From: Gamsiella multidivaricata
Lineage: Eukaryota; Mortierellomycota; Mortierellomycetes; Mortierellales; Mortierellaceae
Direction of reading: 5' to 3'
DNA length: 64,000 nucleotides
Assembly (NCBI RefSeq): GCF_025024155.1
Contig: NW_026251784.1
Coordinates: 110,304-174,303, forward strand
In this document: positions 10,711 to 22,507 of the stretch, piece after piece
Layout: every line of letters begins with the position of its first letter
Numbering within the stretch: position 1 is the stretch's first letter
The notes under the pieces: model-generated
Databases searched by the model: none
Seen by the model: the letters and a program-made list of their open reading frames with translations, nothing else
Told to the model about the DNA's origin: nothing
Position numbers and translations under genes: made by a program

Positions 10711-11129
10711 TCGATCCCAGATAAGACAATGAACGATTTGAAAGAGCTATGTTGAAGTGTGTGTATGTGTGTGTGAACGCAACGGATTTTCGTGCATTTT
10801 CGCTCCATATCACGATTGAGTGTCCAGGTTTTTGCCACCAAAAATGAATAGAAGGGACCATTGAAAAGGATTGTCAAAAGGAGATTGGCTTTTTTTTTTT
10901 TTTTTTGTTGCACGCTTCGTTGCTCTGTTCCTTGATCTATTCGGTTCCTTCTTACAAAAGTAAAGGAAACAAATTCTTTTACAGCAATAATACCCAGCCA
11001 AAAGCACTTCTCTCTTTTCATTCCTAGAGGGAAACTAATCCATAGCTAAGAAAATGACAATTTTTTTTTTTTTTGTTTTACTGCAATGATATGCGATGCT
11101 TTATTATAAAGATGTCCCCCCGTCCATGT
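10711..11129. other. Spacer upstream of the small candidate gene
   Basis: AT-rich sequence with T18 and T14 runs (about 10890 and 11061). No gene is seen. Confidence 0.5.
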
Positions 11130-11747
<618 letters not shown>

Positions 11748-11926
11748 TTATTCTGAGGCCGTCGCTGTGCTACATAGGAAATCCATTCTGTGTAGTAATA
11801 GTCTTTTACTGTGGGAATAGTGTGAGGGGGGTCTATCTTGAATTCATTCCTCCGTGTCCTTTCGCTCCATCGTAAAAATATAGGTATTTCGCGTTATTTT
11901 TTTCCGCCTTCATCTACCCTTGCTCT

Positions 11927-13742
11927 TTAAACCTGAACCTGGGCCTCCTGCTTGAACTGAGCCATGCGGGCCTCCAGCTCCGGGCGGAAATGGCGAATCA
12001 ATCCCTGGACAGGCCATGCGGCCGCATCTCCCAAAGCACAGATAGTGTGTCCCTCAATCTCCCTCGACAGCTCCTCAATCATATCAATCTCGCGAGGACG
12101 CGCCTGACCATGCTCAAAGCGATGCATCATGTTCGCCAACCACGACGTTCCCTCACGGCATGGCGTGCACTGTCCACAGGACTCGTGCTTGTAGAACGCC
12201 GAAAGACGCGAGATCGACGACACAATATCCGTCGACTTGTCCATCACAATCACAGCCGCAGTTCCCAAACCAGACTGCACATCGCGAAGCGCATCAAAAT
12301 CCATCAGCACATCGTCGCAAATATGGCGAGGCAAGACCGGGACCGAAGATCCTCCAGGAATAATTCCGAGCAAGTTATCCCAGCCGCCCTTGACACCTCC
12401 ACAGTGCTTCTCAATCAGCTCTTTCAAGGGAATCGACATCTCCTCCTCGACAGTGCAGGGGTTGTTGACGTGTCCCGAGATACAGAACAGTTTTGTTCCA
12501 GCGTTGCGGGGACGACCGAATCCAGCGAACCACTTGCCGCCGCGTCTCAAGATCGTGGGCGCAACAGCAACGGTCTCGACATTGGCGACCGTCGTGGGGC
12601 AGCCGAAAAGACCGACATCGGCAGGGAATGGAGGCTTCAGACGGGGCTTGCCAGCCTTGCCCTCGATCGACTCGATCAAAGCAGTTTCTTCTCCGCAAAT
12701 GTATGCTCCAGCACCGCGGTGAATATACACATCGAAATCGTATCCAGATCCGCAAGCGTTCTTGCCGATCAGTCCAGCCTTGTATGCCTCGTTAATGGCG
12801 ACCTGAAGATTGGAGGCCTCATTGTAGAACTCTCCACGGATATAAATGTAAGCTATGCAATACGATAAATAAAATAGTGTCAGAACGACCAGTTTCATGT
12901 CCGGATAATGCTGCAACATGTGAACAGCGTCCAGATCGATTGATTAACGTACCGGCGTTGGCATTCATGGCACGTCCAGCGACCAAGCATCCCTCGACCA
13001 GCTTGTGAGGGTCTCCGCGCATGATCTCACGATCCTTGCAGGTACCGGGCTCACCCTCATCGGCGTTGACGACCAAATAACGAGGGCTATTGTCAAAAAA
13101 AAAAGTCAACTCAGAGCAGTTAATGACGGCACTCGGCTGGATGGCCCAGAAAAAAAACTGAGCGTCTATGTTTTGGTCCGCCATCGCTATGAGTCGCTTC
13201 AGCGTGTTGTTTCGGAGCATCCACGCGATCCATCTTTCACTTTTGCTGCCACCATGAATGTGCCCTGTCGCCTTGATATGTTTGTTCAGCAGCGTTTCGT
13301 TTCCGTGGCCTAAGGCTACTTACCGGCCATCCGAGGGCTTATTCATGAAGCTCCACTTCAATCCCGAGGGGAAACCGGCACCACCGCGTCCTCTGAGTCC
13401 AGACTCCTTCATCTCGTTCAAGATCCAATCGTGGCCCTTGAGCAAGATTTCCTTAGTCTTGTACCAGTCTCCACGCTTAAGAGCGCCGTTCAGCTTGTAA
13501 TCGTGGAATCCATAGATGTTGGTGAAAATGCGGTCCTCGTCCTTGAGATTACCAAAGCTGGTTCTGGCAGGAGGGACGGGGTTGGACGGCGCCTCGGTCG
13601 CAAAAGCACGCACGGCAGACCTGGCCACATTGGTGCGGGTTGATTGTGCTCCCGTCAATAAAGCTGTATTGAAAAAGGGGGTTGGATTGAATATATTCCG
13701 GGCGTTTTTGATCCGTAGTCCAGAATTGAGATTCCACAGCAT
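11927..13742 (-). CDS. NDUFV1: NADH:ubiquinone oxidoreductase 51-kDa flavoprotein subunit (complex I)
   Basis: Three exons, 13324-13742, 12953-13086 and 11927-12852, give 492 aa. Both introns keep the frame (SDGR-PRYLVV and [13 protein letters not shown]) and recreate sequence nearly identical to animal NDUFV1. An import sequence (about 1-45) is followed by the NADH-binding glycine loop [16 protein letters not shown], the FMN loop [18 protein letters not shown], the iron-sulfur motif [11 protein letters not shown] and the distant fourth cysteine in HTICALGD (cluster N3). The subunit takes electrons from NADH to FMN in the matrix arm of complex I. Its presence shows the organism has a classical complex I, unlike Saccharomyces. 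Confidence 0.97.
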
Positions 13743-15469
13743 CGTGTTTATGATGCATTCGCGGAAACATGAATAGCGTATGGAAAGAATAGAATTGACA
13801 GTTATGCGGTTAGTGAACCATGCTTAGAAACGGTCAACGCGGATGTCCGAACCCACATCCGGATGTTTGCAAGTGCTAAAAGCAAGTGTTCCGACAATTC
13901 CGAGGTTGCCAGGGCCGGTATTCATCCTGAGAGTTGATCCTCCTGCAAGCTGTCCCTACCCTTTGACACGCCAATGGACTTCAACATAGTGGCGATGAAA
14001 GTGGATGTTGAGGGGGAAGAGGAGAGAGGAGGGGGGGATGTGGAGGGGTTTAGTCTATGATTGGAGACTCGCTCGCAATGGTTGCATCCTTGGACCCATT
14101 CCTCCGAGCGAGGTAGCACAAGCCACCAACATATCCTATTCAAGTTTTTTCATGTTTGAGTATCCTTCAGTCCCTGGAGGAGTCCTATTATCAATGCACG
14201 TACTCCTATCCGTCTGTGCCTCCCCCACTGGATCAGTCGTTTGGCAGCGAAAAACAAGGAAGACAGCCATGGAGGACGACTAGGATATGCTAGTCGAATC
14301 CCTTCCTTTTGCATAATGATCCTTGGTCAACGACTTCTCTCCTGTTGGTCTTCAGCCTTCCCCCCTTATTTGTGCACTCTCCCAAACTGGCAACAAAGCG
14401 AAAAGATCTGCAGTCTCTTTCATCTCCCAGGCTGAAATTCCGGCGAGGAAGATGACTATGGCATATGAAGATACTATAGTCGCAATCGTTGTCCGTAGCC
14501 GTCTGCGACACGAAGCTGCAGAAGGATAATAGCGGCCATAGGTCAACCACAGGCAACACTGGTAGATTGACTAGGCGCCTGTGTACTTGCTGCCTTTGTT
14601 AATTACAGCAAGAGGAACATTGAAGATCTTATGGTAGGAATATGTCTGACATATATCGCACACAAAGTGGCAGATCTTTAAGGGAGTTTTTTGTGCCTGT
14701 TCCTGGTTTCGGATGTTTCAAACCAATCTATCACTAAACGACAATAATTGCCCACTACATACATCCACATCCACGGAACAGTCATTGGGCAGCCATTGGG
14801 CAGCCATTGGGAAAGCATTCGTCTTTTTCATCTGTTCTCTGTTATTGATCCTCAATAAGGAAGAGTGCCTTAACAATGAATGGTAGTGGCGAAAGGGAGA
14901 TATCGTTTTGGGATGAGAATGGCCAAGGTAATGTTGGCCGGTTCCATGGTTGATGGAAAAATGAGACGAAGGACAAATGAGTGTTAAACATGTTGGATCG
15001 TCGATTGCAGCTTCGAGCGAGAGACGTATCCACCTCGACAGGTTCGTCGAGGAGTGAAGGTAAATATGCCCTGGGGGATAGCATGATTGTAGGGAACATC
15101 TTTTGTTTTCTTTGCCTCCAGTTTGCCGTGTTCTTGATCCTGTGCCTGACCCTGCCTGCTAGACCATTTGGTGTTATTATCGGAGCATTCACACAAGACA
15201 ATAAAACAATAAAACAATAAAATAAACCCTCGCCCAACCCCACGTTGTTTTTTTGCCTCTTTCTTTCTTTACCTCTCTTCTTTCTCCTCCCCCTTCCTCT
15301 CCACTTCGCCATCCCTCTCTCACTCATCGACCTCTTTCTTTTGCCTGCATTCAACCTGCGCCGGAAAGCTATCCTTTCTTTCCACTCTCTTTCCCACTCC
15401 CCTTCCCTTTTCGCTGTCTCCTCTCTTTCACTCTCTTGCCCAAGCAGCCTCGACTAGTCTATCCTAGCC
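13743..15469. other. Divergent spacer between NDUFV1 and NudE
   Basis: The NDUFV1 promoter is at the left, and a C/T-rich stretch at 15245-15450 precedes the first NudE start at the right. A short direct repeat CAGCCATTGGG lies near 14790. No gene is supported, although one 170-codon minus ORF exists whose sequence is not protein-like. Confidence 0.55.
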
Positions 15470-16212
15470 ATGTCGCAGCATCCTCCAAGGTATACATCCC
15501 TATGCCCACACTCATATCCACCATACCATTTTATCGAATCATCAGCCCACAGTACACGTCTTACACCTTCTTCTCCCCTTTCACTTACTCCCCTCCTTCC
15601 ATGTTTGGTTGTTTTTTTCCTGTGAAAAATGACGTTCTTCTCAGCGAGATGTGGTTCGCATACATCCACCACACGTTCCTGCAATAGGGAATGGGTTATA
15701 CACGAAACACCTTTGTTAGCTCTGTTCCATTTCGTTACCCCATTTTTTTTTATTTTTTTTTGTTTGCAAACGGAAACGAACACACAAAGGTGTACAAAAG
15801 AGGGGTGTGGTTCAAACAACGCTTGTTGTGAGTCAGCAGTTGCAGTAAACTGTCCCTTTCTCCCAAATCAAGAAAAAAAAATAAAAAAATAAAGGTGATG
15901 GTGATGGTGATGGTGGTGGTGCATCGCTCTTTCATTCATCACTGGAAGAGGAAAGTGTTCTTTCTTTTGTCTCCCCTTTGTTCGCTTCAATTGCTCTCTT
16001 CCGGCCATTGTCTTATTGCTATCCTCTTTCCCCCCCTTACTGTCGAAACAAACAATGGCGCCATCTGCCGCCCCTGGCCCTGGCTACTCGACCAGGTCGG
16101 TGTGCTCAGGCGTTACCTTAGCCGCTTGCAAGATGATGGCGAGCCCGATCCTCTTTGGGGGGAGAGGATGCTCTCGTACCTTTTTGGGCAAAACAACCCA
16201 TCGCTCTTTCTC

Positions 16213-16246
<34 letters not shown>

Positions 16247-18510
16247 GGTTTTGGTTTTGGTTTTCTGATATCGCTGTGCCCGAGCAGAACAAAAGAAAAA
16301 CCTTCCGTGCTTTAAAACGGGTCCTTCCATCTCTCTTTTAGCTGCACTTCATTTTTTATTTTATATTAGCTTAGCCTTAAAAGTCAGGCAAGTGTTACTC
16401 TATCAGACCATTGCTGAGGCAATTGCACGTCGCAGTGTTTTCTAGTTGCAATTACATTGCGCATGGTTCGTTCCCGTCCCGACCCTGTGTGTTTCTGAAT
16501 GCGATCTTGTGCCTTCTTTGATCCCGCTTTACCTTTTTCGTACACCGACACCCTTGACTTCCACGCTACCTGTGTGTGCGACCCCTGTGTGCTGCAAAGC
16601 GATGACCCTTCCGCCATCATCCCGTCTTTACGTCTTCCCCCGCTCCTTTCTTTTGCGGAGTAAAAAAAAATATACCCTGTGTGTGCTAAGATGCACGACG
16701 TAACTGCCGTATGCCTGTTGTCCGTTGAGTGTTTGCAGGATGCCTGTGCATACCGCATCCGTAATTTATGCAAGCTCTCATTCGCGTGGGATATGCACCC
16801 TCAACTCAAACAGAAAAGAAAAGAATCCTGTATTAAAAACAACACAATTCCGTGCATACAATTCATTACCCTATTAGCTTCGGAAGTGTGGCCGAAGAAC
16901 TCGAGTACTACAAGAACTATTCCAAACAGGTCGAAGACGACTTGCAGGAGACCAGGGACGCTCTAGAAGAATTTCAACTGTCGTCCAAGGAACTGGAAGA
17001 AGAGCTCGAGAAGGAAGTTGATTCCACAGAGCGACGATACAATGAAATCCGGATCCGGAACGATTCTATGAGGCAGGAAATCGAGGAATGGAAGGTAAGG
17101 ATTACGTTTTGTTTTGTTTTGGACCAGGGACAAATTGTGGGCATTGATCATCATGTACGCTATCCCGAGAAGAAAACGGGCTAAAGACCATGTAAATAGG
17201 AGAAAATCTCCTATTTTACACAAACATCTGACACAGTTCAATATGTTTCGCGTGTGATTGAAAATAGGAAAAGTACCATCAGGCGCTCAAAGAGTCAAAC
17301 GCCAATATTAACCAGCTCACCCGTCAACTGGATACGCTGAAGCAGCAGACGGAGATGTTTATCAAAAAGGAGCGGGCGCTGGAGCAGGACAATGACGACC
17401 TTGAGAGAACAGAGAGGTAACGATGACCCTCTTCTCCGTCTTTTCACATGCCGTAGTCATGTCTGCTTTGTTTGCTAACCACGAGTTTGGTCCGCAACGT
17501 TCAAATAGGGCAACCAAGTGGTCATTGCAGGAATTGGAGATCAAATACAATGCTGCAGTGGAAAAGAACGCCATCCTGGAAAGCGACGTTTCTGCAAAGG
17601 CCGTGCTCACGGAGGAAGTCCAGCGCTTGAAGGATGAGTTGCGAGGTACGACTGAGGCTCTTTTTTTTTTTTTTTTGTCGCTGGGGACTCGCTCGTTTTC
17701 TGTATGACCCAAGCCAGAGGGAATCTAACATGTTTTTTCTGAATTATTTGCAGATGCCAATGTGGAACTGGCTGTGATGAAGGCGAACCAAGCAGCAACA
17801 GCTTCCGCCGCCGCCAACAGCGCATCGTCTGCTAAGCTCAATTCGTACAGCGGAAGCAACGCCTCTTTACCCGATGCAGCACCACACAGATCGCCCATTG
17901 GAAGCAATTACGAGGCGATGCCGTCTTTGAGAGCGCGTTTGGCCAAGAACAGCGCGCTGCAGCGATCGTCCTCACGACTTGCAACAGCAGGAACACCTCT
18001 GGCGACCGCTGGAGGCGCTACACTCAACCACAACCCAGTCAAAGCCGTCCAGGATATGGTCGGACGCGTCAAGGTACTTTTGAGTGGATGATCCCCTTTT
18101 TTTTTCTTTTTTTTGTCAGTAGTAATGCGGTGAACACTTTGCTAATCATTGAAACGATTATATCGTATTCTTGCTTTTGTTTCCAGTCCTTGGAGGCGCG
18201 TCTGGCATCATGCCGTTCACTGGTAACGCCACTGCTACAGCCCCCGCCCTCGTACTCGACCTCGATCCCCAATGGTGGACGGTCTTCTTCATTTTCGGGA
18301 AGCAGCACCAGTTCGACCTACTCTTCACCATCCTCACGATCAGGATCACCGAGTGCGTATTCGCCATCGTCTTTGGTGACGAGTCCCAAGGTCAGTCGGA
18401 GGACATCCTTGCTTTTGCAGCAGCATCTGCAGCAGCATCGAGAGCAGCGTGAGAGGCGGCTGCAGGAACAGCAACAAGCGTTGTCGGGAGCGGGAGTTGT
18501 CTCTACTTGA
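15470..18510 (+). CDS. nudE: Nuclear distribution protein NudE/NDEL1 (dynein-LIS1 cofactor)
   Basis: Core exons are 16878-17094, 17268-17416, 17509-17645, 17754-18073 and 18187-18510, all joining in frame at GT..AG introns. The first exon is either 15470-15489 (MSQHPP, 388 aa total) or 16055-16095 (MAPSAAPGPGYST, 395 aa total); both end in phase 2. Residues about 10-170 form one long coiled coil (SVAEELEYYKNYSKQVEDD... to TEEVQRLKDELRD), the LIS1- and dynein-binding part of the family. The rest is Ser/Ala-rich, with a coiled, Gln/Arg-rich C terminus. In fungi NudE helps Lis1/NudF activate cytoplasmic dynein for nuclear migration and hyphal vesicle transport. A T28 run lies inside the first intron. 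Confidence 0.92.
16219..16246. repeat. T28 run followed by (GGTTTT)3
   Basis: A 28-base T homopolymer, then three GGTTTT units (16247-16264). It lies inside the long first intron of NudE, just downstream of the alternative first exon. Confidence 0.85.
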
Positions 18511-19456
18511 GGGCCTTTTATGTTTTTATGAAAGTTATGATCTCTTTCTTTTTTCTTTTTTTTTTTTTTGTTGACCCCATTTCAAGTTGTTGTAGAAAAC
18601 AAATGTACAATAGTAGTTTTTTTTGTTCGGTTTTCCTTTTCTTTTCTTTTCTTTTCTTTTTTTTTCTTATTCTTATTCCTGTTTCGTTGTGCGAATTCAC
18701 GCGAGAAAGAACAAGAAAAAAAAAAAAGAGAACTAGGGAAAAAAAAAGGCATTCCCTTCTCCCCTCCTCCTCTCCTTTGCATTCCGACCCCTTTTCTCTC
18801 ATACCCCCTCCCTTCTTAACGTTCTGTAGTTTATGAAAAAAAATACACCAAAAAATGATGAAAAAACAACGAATAAAAAAGCAATAACGCCTACTTTCAA
18901 TGAAATAGTCAAGGCAAACAATGGCTTGGTCTCGAGTGGGCGAGCTGTTTACCCCAGCCAAAAAAAAGGAAAAAAAAAAAGAGCAGCCGCGCCCATGGCC
19001 GTGGGGGACCTTTTGGCTCTAATGAAGAAGTCCTTTTGGTAAAATAAAAACTTGAACGGACGACGAATTTATTATTGCCTATGGGTGTGTGTGGGATGTC
19101 TGTGTTTGGATGTATATCATGTTTGCTAGACAGGGCTTGTATGATAGGCCTCATTCCTAGGCTTTTTGTTGTTGTTGTTTTTTTTTGCTGGAAACTCCTT
19201 GTGAAGAAGAACAGCTGAAAAAAAAATCAGGGCGACCGACTTTGCCTGTCTCCTTCAAAAGTCGAATGAACGAGGAATGGTGTTGAGTTTTGTTTATCGT
19301 CGTAATTTGTTGTCTGTTGATGGTACCACCCCCCCTCCTCCTCCTTACAACTCCTCCCGACATTTCTCTTGGCGTCGAAAACGGCGGGCGCAGTGATGAT
19401 GGTCGGTGTCCTTTATTCTCTTTGGTTTTTCCTTTCCCTTCCTTCCTTCCTTCCTT
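18511..19456. other. Convergent 3' spacer
   Basis: Between the ends of NudE (plus) and the membrane-protein gene (minus). It is rich in T and A runs and holds a CCTTCCTTCC stretch near 19436. No gene is seen. Confidence 0.6.
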
Positions 19457-20071
19457 CTACTCCTCAATCACGGCATCGCCCGCAATAAGGACATGACGAC
19501 GACTCTCAATTTCGCTCTCGTTCTCGCTCTCGTCCTCCTCCTCTTCATCCTCACTCTCGCTCTCGCTCTCACTCTCCTCCTCATAATCCTCATCTTCAGA
19601 ATCCGAGCCCAACAACGAGGCATTATCTCCCAAGGCTGCCAAATGTTCCGCCCTCCGCCTCTTCTCCTCCAGATCATCCAAGTCATCGTCCCCGTTCGAG
19701 TTCTTTCCTCTCCGAAGATCATCGTCCTTCTTGGCGGCGCCAGTAGCGGCGGCCTCACGCCGGTTCGAGATAAATGTCAGGAGACGGATCAAACCCTGGG
19801 AGACCAGCATGCCCATGGCAACGTAGTATAACATTTCCTGGCTGTTCAACGCTTTCGCCTCGGCTTCTTCTGCGGTGCCTTCACTGGGGAGTCTGGATGA
19901 CGAGGCGGGGTGGACTTTGGGATGGTGTACGCGGATGGGCTCTTTGACAGAGGCCTCGGTCACGGCGGCGAGGATGCCGAGGAGGATGAGCATTCCGGAG
20001 GCATGGGTTGAAGATGGCGAAGCGACCGAGGCGAGCCACGAGCGGAGCTTTGGGTAGGCGGATGCGAACAT
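19457..20071 (-). CDS. Unrecognised small membrane protein with acidic tail
   Basis: A single exon encodes 204 aa from MFASAYPKLRSW. The frame is open further upstream, but that part reads like translated leader (Phe/Pro-rich, over a poly-A run), so I chose the inner Met. Two hydrophobic segments are visible: about 27-43 (GMLILLGILAAVTEA) and about 79-100 (MLYYVAMGMLVSQGLIRLL). Then come a basic stretch, a coil-like EEKRRRAEHLAAL segment and a strongly acidic run of Glu/Asp/Ser (about 160-195). That layout suggests an endomembrane protein with a cytosolic acidic tail. I do not recognise the family. Confidence 0.75.
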   Translation of the reverse strand: MFASAYPKLRSWLASVASPSSTHASGMLILLGILAAVTEASVKEPIRVHHPKVHPASSSRLPSEGTAEEAEAKALNSQEMLYYVAMGMLVSQGLIRLLTFISNRREAAATGAAKKDDDLRRGKNSNGDDDLDDLEEKRRRAEHLAALGDNASLLGSDSEDEDYEEESESESESEDEEEEDESENESEIESRRHVLIAGDAVIEE

Positions 20072-20624
20072 GAGGGATGAAAAAAAAGGGTTCTGGGGGA
20101 TGATGAAAAAGATAAAAAAAAAAAAGAAAGAGGGAGGAACACAAGGAAGGTCGCGATGGTGGTGGGAAAAGAGCTTTGTTTGTGTGGGGAGGAAGCGCAC
20201 TTGACTCGAAGGATGCTGATTGGCTGGAGACACGCGTGAATAAAGAGGAGGGCTCTTTGGTGCAAAAAGCCACTTTGTGTTCAATGAGTTTCACGCTCGT
20301 ACACTCGTTATTTTATTTTTTTATTTTTTTCGTTTCGCGTCGCTCCTGCTGTTTCTATACCATCAACGAAAGGTGGAGAGCGAGAGAGAAAGCTTAGAGA
20401 TGCCTCAGGGATGCATGGACATGCAGGTCTTGAGGAGAACTTGTACAGGAATCGTCCGTTATATGCATCGTCCAGCTGCAGACAATGAATGCAAACACGT
20501 AAACATCGCCTCAGGGACAAAATTCAGGGACATCTTTTTATTCTTCTGAGTGGAGAGTCAGAGACAGAAACTTGCTGCAGCAAGCTTTAAGCAGGGGAGA
20601 GGAAGGGACTTTGCCCACAGACCA
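20072..20624. other. Upstream region of the membrane-protein gene
   Basis: Spacer between two minus-strand genes; it begins with the T-rich leader of the membrane protein (A12 on the plus strand near 20116). No gene is seen. Confidence 0.55.
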
Positions 20625-21506
20625 TCAGATACCGGTGTTGGCATAGATAGCCTGGGAGGCCGCAATATGTTTCTTGTATCCCTCCGACTGACGCCAGCTC
20701 TGAAGTCTGGGTTCACTGTCGACCGTTTCCTTGACCTTCCAAATCTCAGGACTCTTTTCCTTAATCGCCTTCACAATCTCATCGCCCTTGTACAAGCATG
20801 CAAAGTGATCAATGTCGTTTGCCGTCTGGACATCTGCCAGCGATAACTAGATCATAGAACGAAAAGACATCTGTCAGGAAAAAAAAAAAAAAAAAAAAAA
20901 AGTCTTTCCATTTTTTGCTGCCATAGTTGGTCAGGTAAAGATTTTTTTGTTTTTGAACGTTTGCTGGAACGGTGGTGTTACCTTGTTACCGACGTAATGG
21001 CCATTGGATCCGTTATCCTTCAAATGCTTTGTGTGGGTCTCAATCCACAGCGGCAGCGTCTGTTTCATAAACGTCTCGAATGTCTGGTCCATCTTGTCCT
21101 TAAAGTTCCTATTTTTTCCCCATCATCGAAAAACCATAGACATCAAGTCCAGTTTGGTTAATCCATCAGCCCTCTCTAGCCTTTCTATACGAGAATATCG
21201 AGATCAAGTTCGAGAGAAGAAGAACGCAAGGGCTTCAATTTTACCAAGTAACGCGCATGAAGAGTCGCTCACGGAGATAGAGCGACGAGGAATGGAACAT
21301 CTTGATCAATTGTTCCTCCCACTCGTTCTCACCTAGGAGTCCGAATTTCCGGGCTAGGAAGTGCTCGATGATCACGCTCTCGGACAGCTTGAGCTCATGG
21401 CCATCCGCGGTCCGGATGTGCAGTACGGGGAAGACTCCGAATGGGGATTTGATCTCTGCAGGCCAGTTCTAAATCAATCCACCATCAATATCACCGTCAC
21501 CACCAC

Positions 21507-21548
<42 letters not shown>

Positions 21549-21793
21549 ACGGTTAACTGACGCTCATGTTACTTACTGCGCTTTAGCAGATTGATAATGC
21601 ATCGACTTACAGTGATGGCGAGATCCTCCCAGTCTGCGCCTCCATAAGCAAGGATATCGCGAGGAACGGCGCCAACGCCCGAGACGTCAAAGTACTCGAG
21701 TTTGTATGAGGCCGGACGACTGTCCGTGAAGGCCTTGGCCAGCTCTGCGCTCGACACGTTCTCGGGTCCGAATCTTGTTATGGTCAATGGCAT
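20625..21793 (-). CDS. Glutathione S-transferase family protein
   Basis: Four exons, 21611-21793, 21245-21468, 20982-21108 and 20625-20846, give 251 aa; all joins are in frame. The N-terminal part is a thioredoxin-like GST domain (LTITRFGPENVSSAELAKAF, FGVFPVLHI with the cis-proline VP, then LSESVIIEHFLARKFGLLG with the Glu-Ser pair that binds the glutathione gamma-glutamyl group). The C-terminal part is all helical (NFKDKMDQTFETFMKQ, LSLADVQTANDIDHF). The layout matches soluble, sigma/mu-like fungal GSTs that conjugate glutathione to electrophiles; the exact class is unclear. Intron 1 holds a 36-base A run on the plus strand. A TATA-like TATATAAAGG (21947-21956) lies upstream. Confidence 0.9.
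21508..21543. repeat. A36 homopolymer in GST intron 1
   Basis: Thirty-six A on the plus strand, so T36 in the transcript, near the acceptor side of the intron. It is the longest homopolymer in the window. Confidence 0.85.
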
Positions 21794-22507
21794 CCTTGTC
21801 CTCTGTTTGCGCTTTTTCTGTCGATAATTTTGAAAGTGTCCGTTTTTGTTGAGAATAAAGATATATAGAGTTCTTGTTTTGTACCGGAGTACTGTTTGGA
21901 TCGCTATTACTGTGTAAAGAAAAGAGGAGAGAAATATTTTGCTCCTCCTTTATATACGTATGTTGTTTGCTTGGCCCCACCGCAAGTTCGGGGGATAGAC
22001 TACCCCTTTTTGTCTACCGACACTTTCTTCACTTTCTTTGGACACTAGACTGATGGTGATGATAAGGTAAAAACTGCGGCTTTCGTCCAGCGTTCCAAAT
22101 TAAAGCCTGTACACTGTACTACATGTACATGTACTGTACAATCGTCTTTCGCTATAGAGCTAGTCCTCCTTTCGCGCCAAAATAGCCGGATGTGCTATTT
22201 ACGCCATGTATCGCAGCTAAAAAAATATCTCCCACGCGTCCAAGCAAGCACTTTTTGCAGCTCTATTGTTGTGTTCGCGAATGCAGGCACGTAGGCAGCC
22301 CATAAAGGCAATAAATGGTGAAGCAAAGTTCCTGCGCACTTTTTCGGAGAGCTGTATCTTAAATGCCTGTTGTTTATTACTACATGGTGTTTGATTGTGC
22401 ACCCATCTATAAGCCTGCTCTCTTTGTCCATTAGTAGCCCATGACCCGTCGCGCTTTGCACTACGCAGTACTAAGGGCACGTGTGCTGCCCAGAATGGCT
22501 CGTACAT
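21794..22507. other. GST promoter region and spacer
   Basis: This holds a TATA-like element at 21947-21956 and a cluster of GTAC repeats at 22109-22140, including the 14-bp palindrome TACATGTACATGTA (22120-22133). No gene is seen. Confidence 0.5.
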
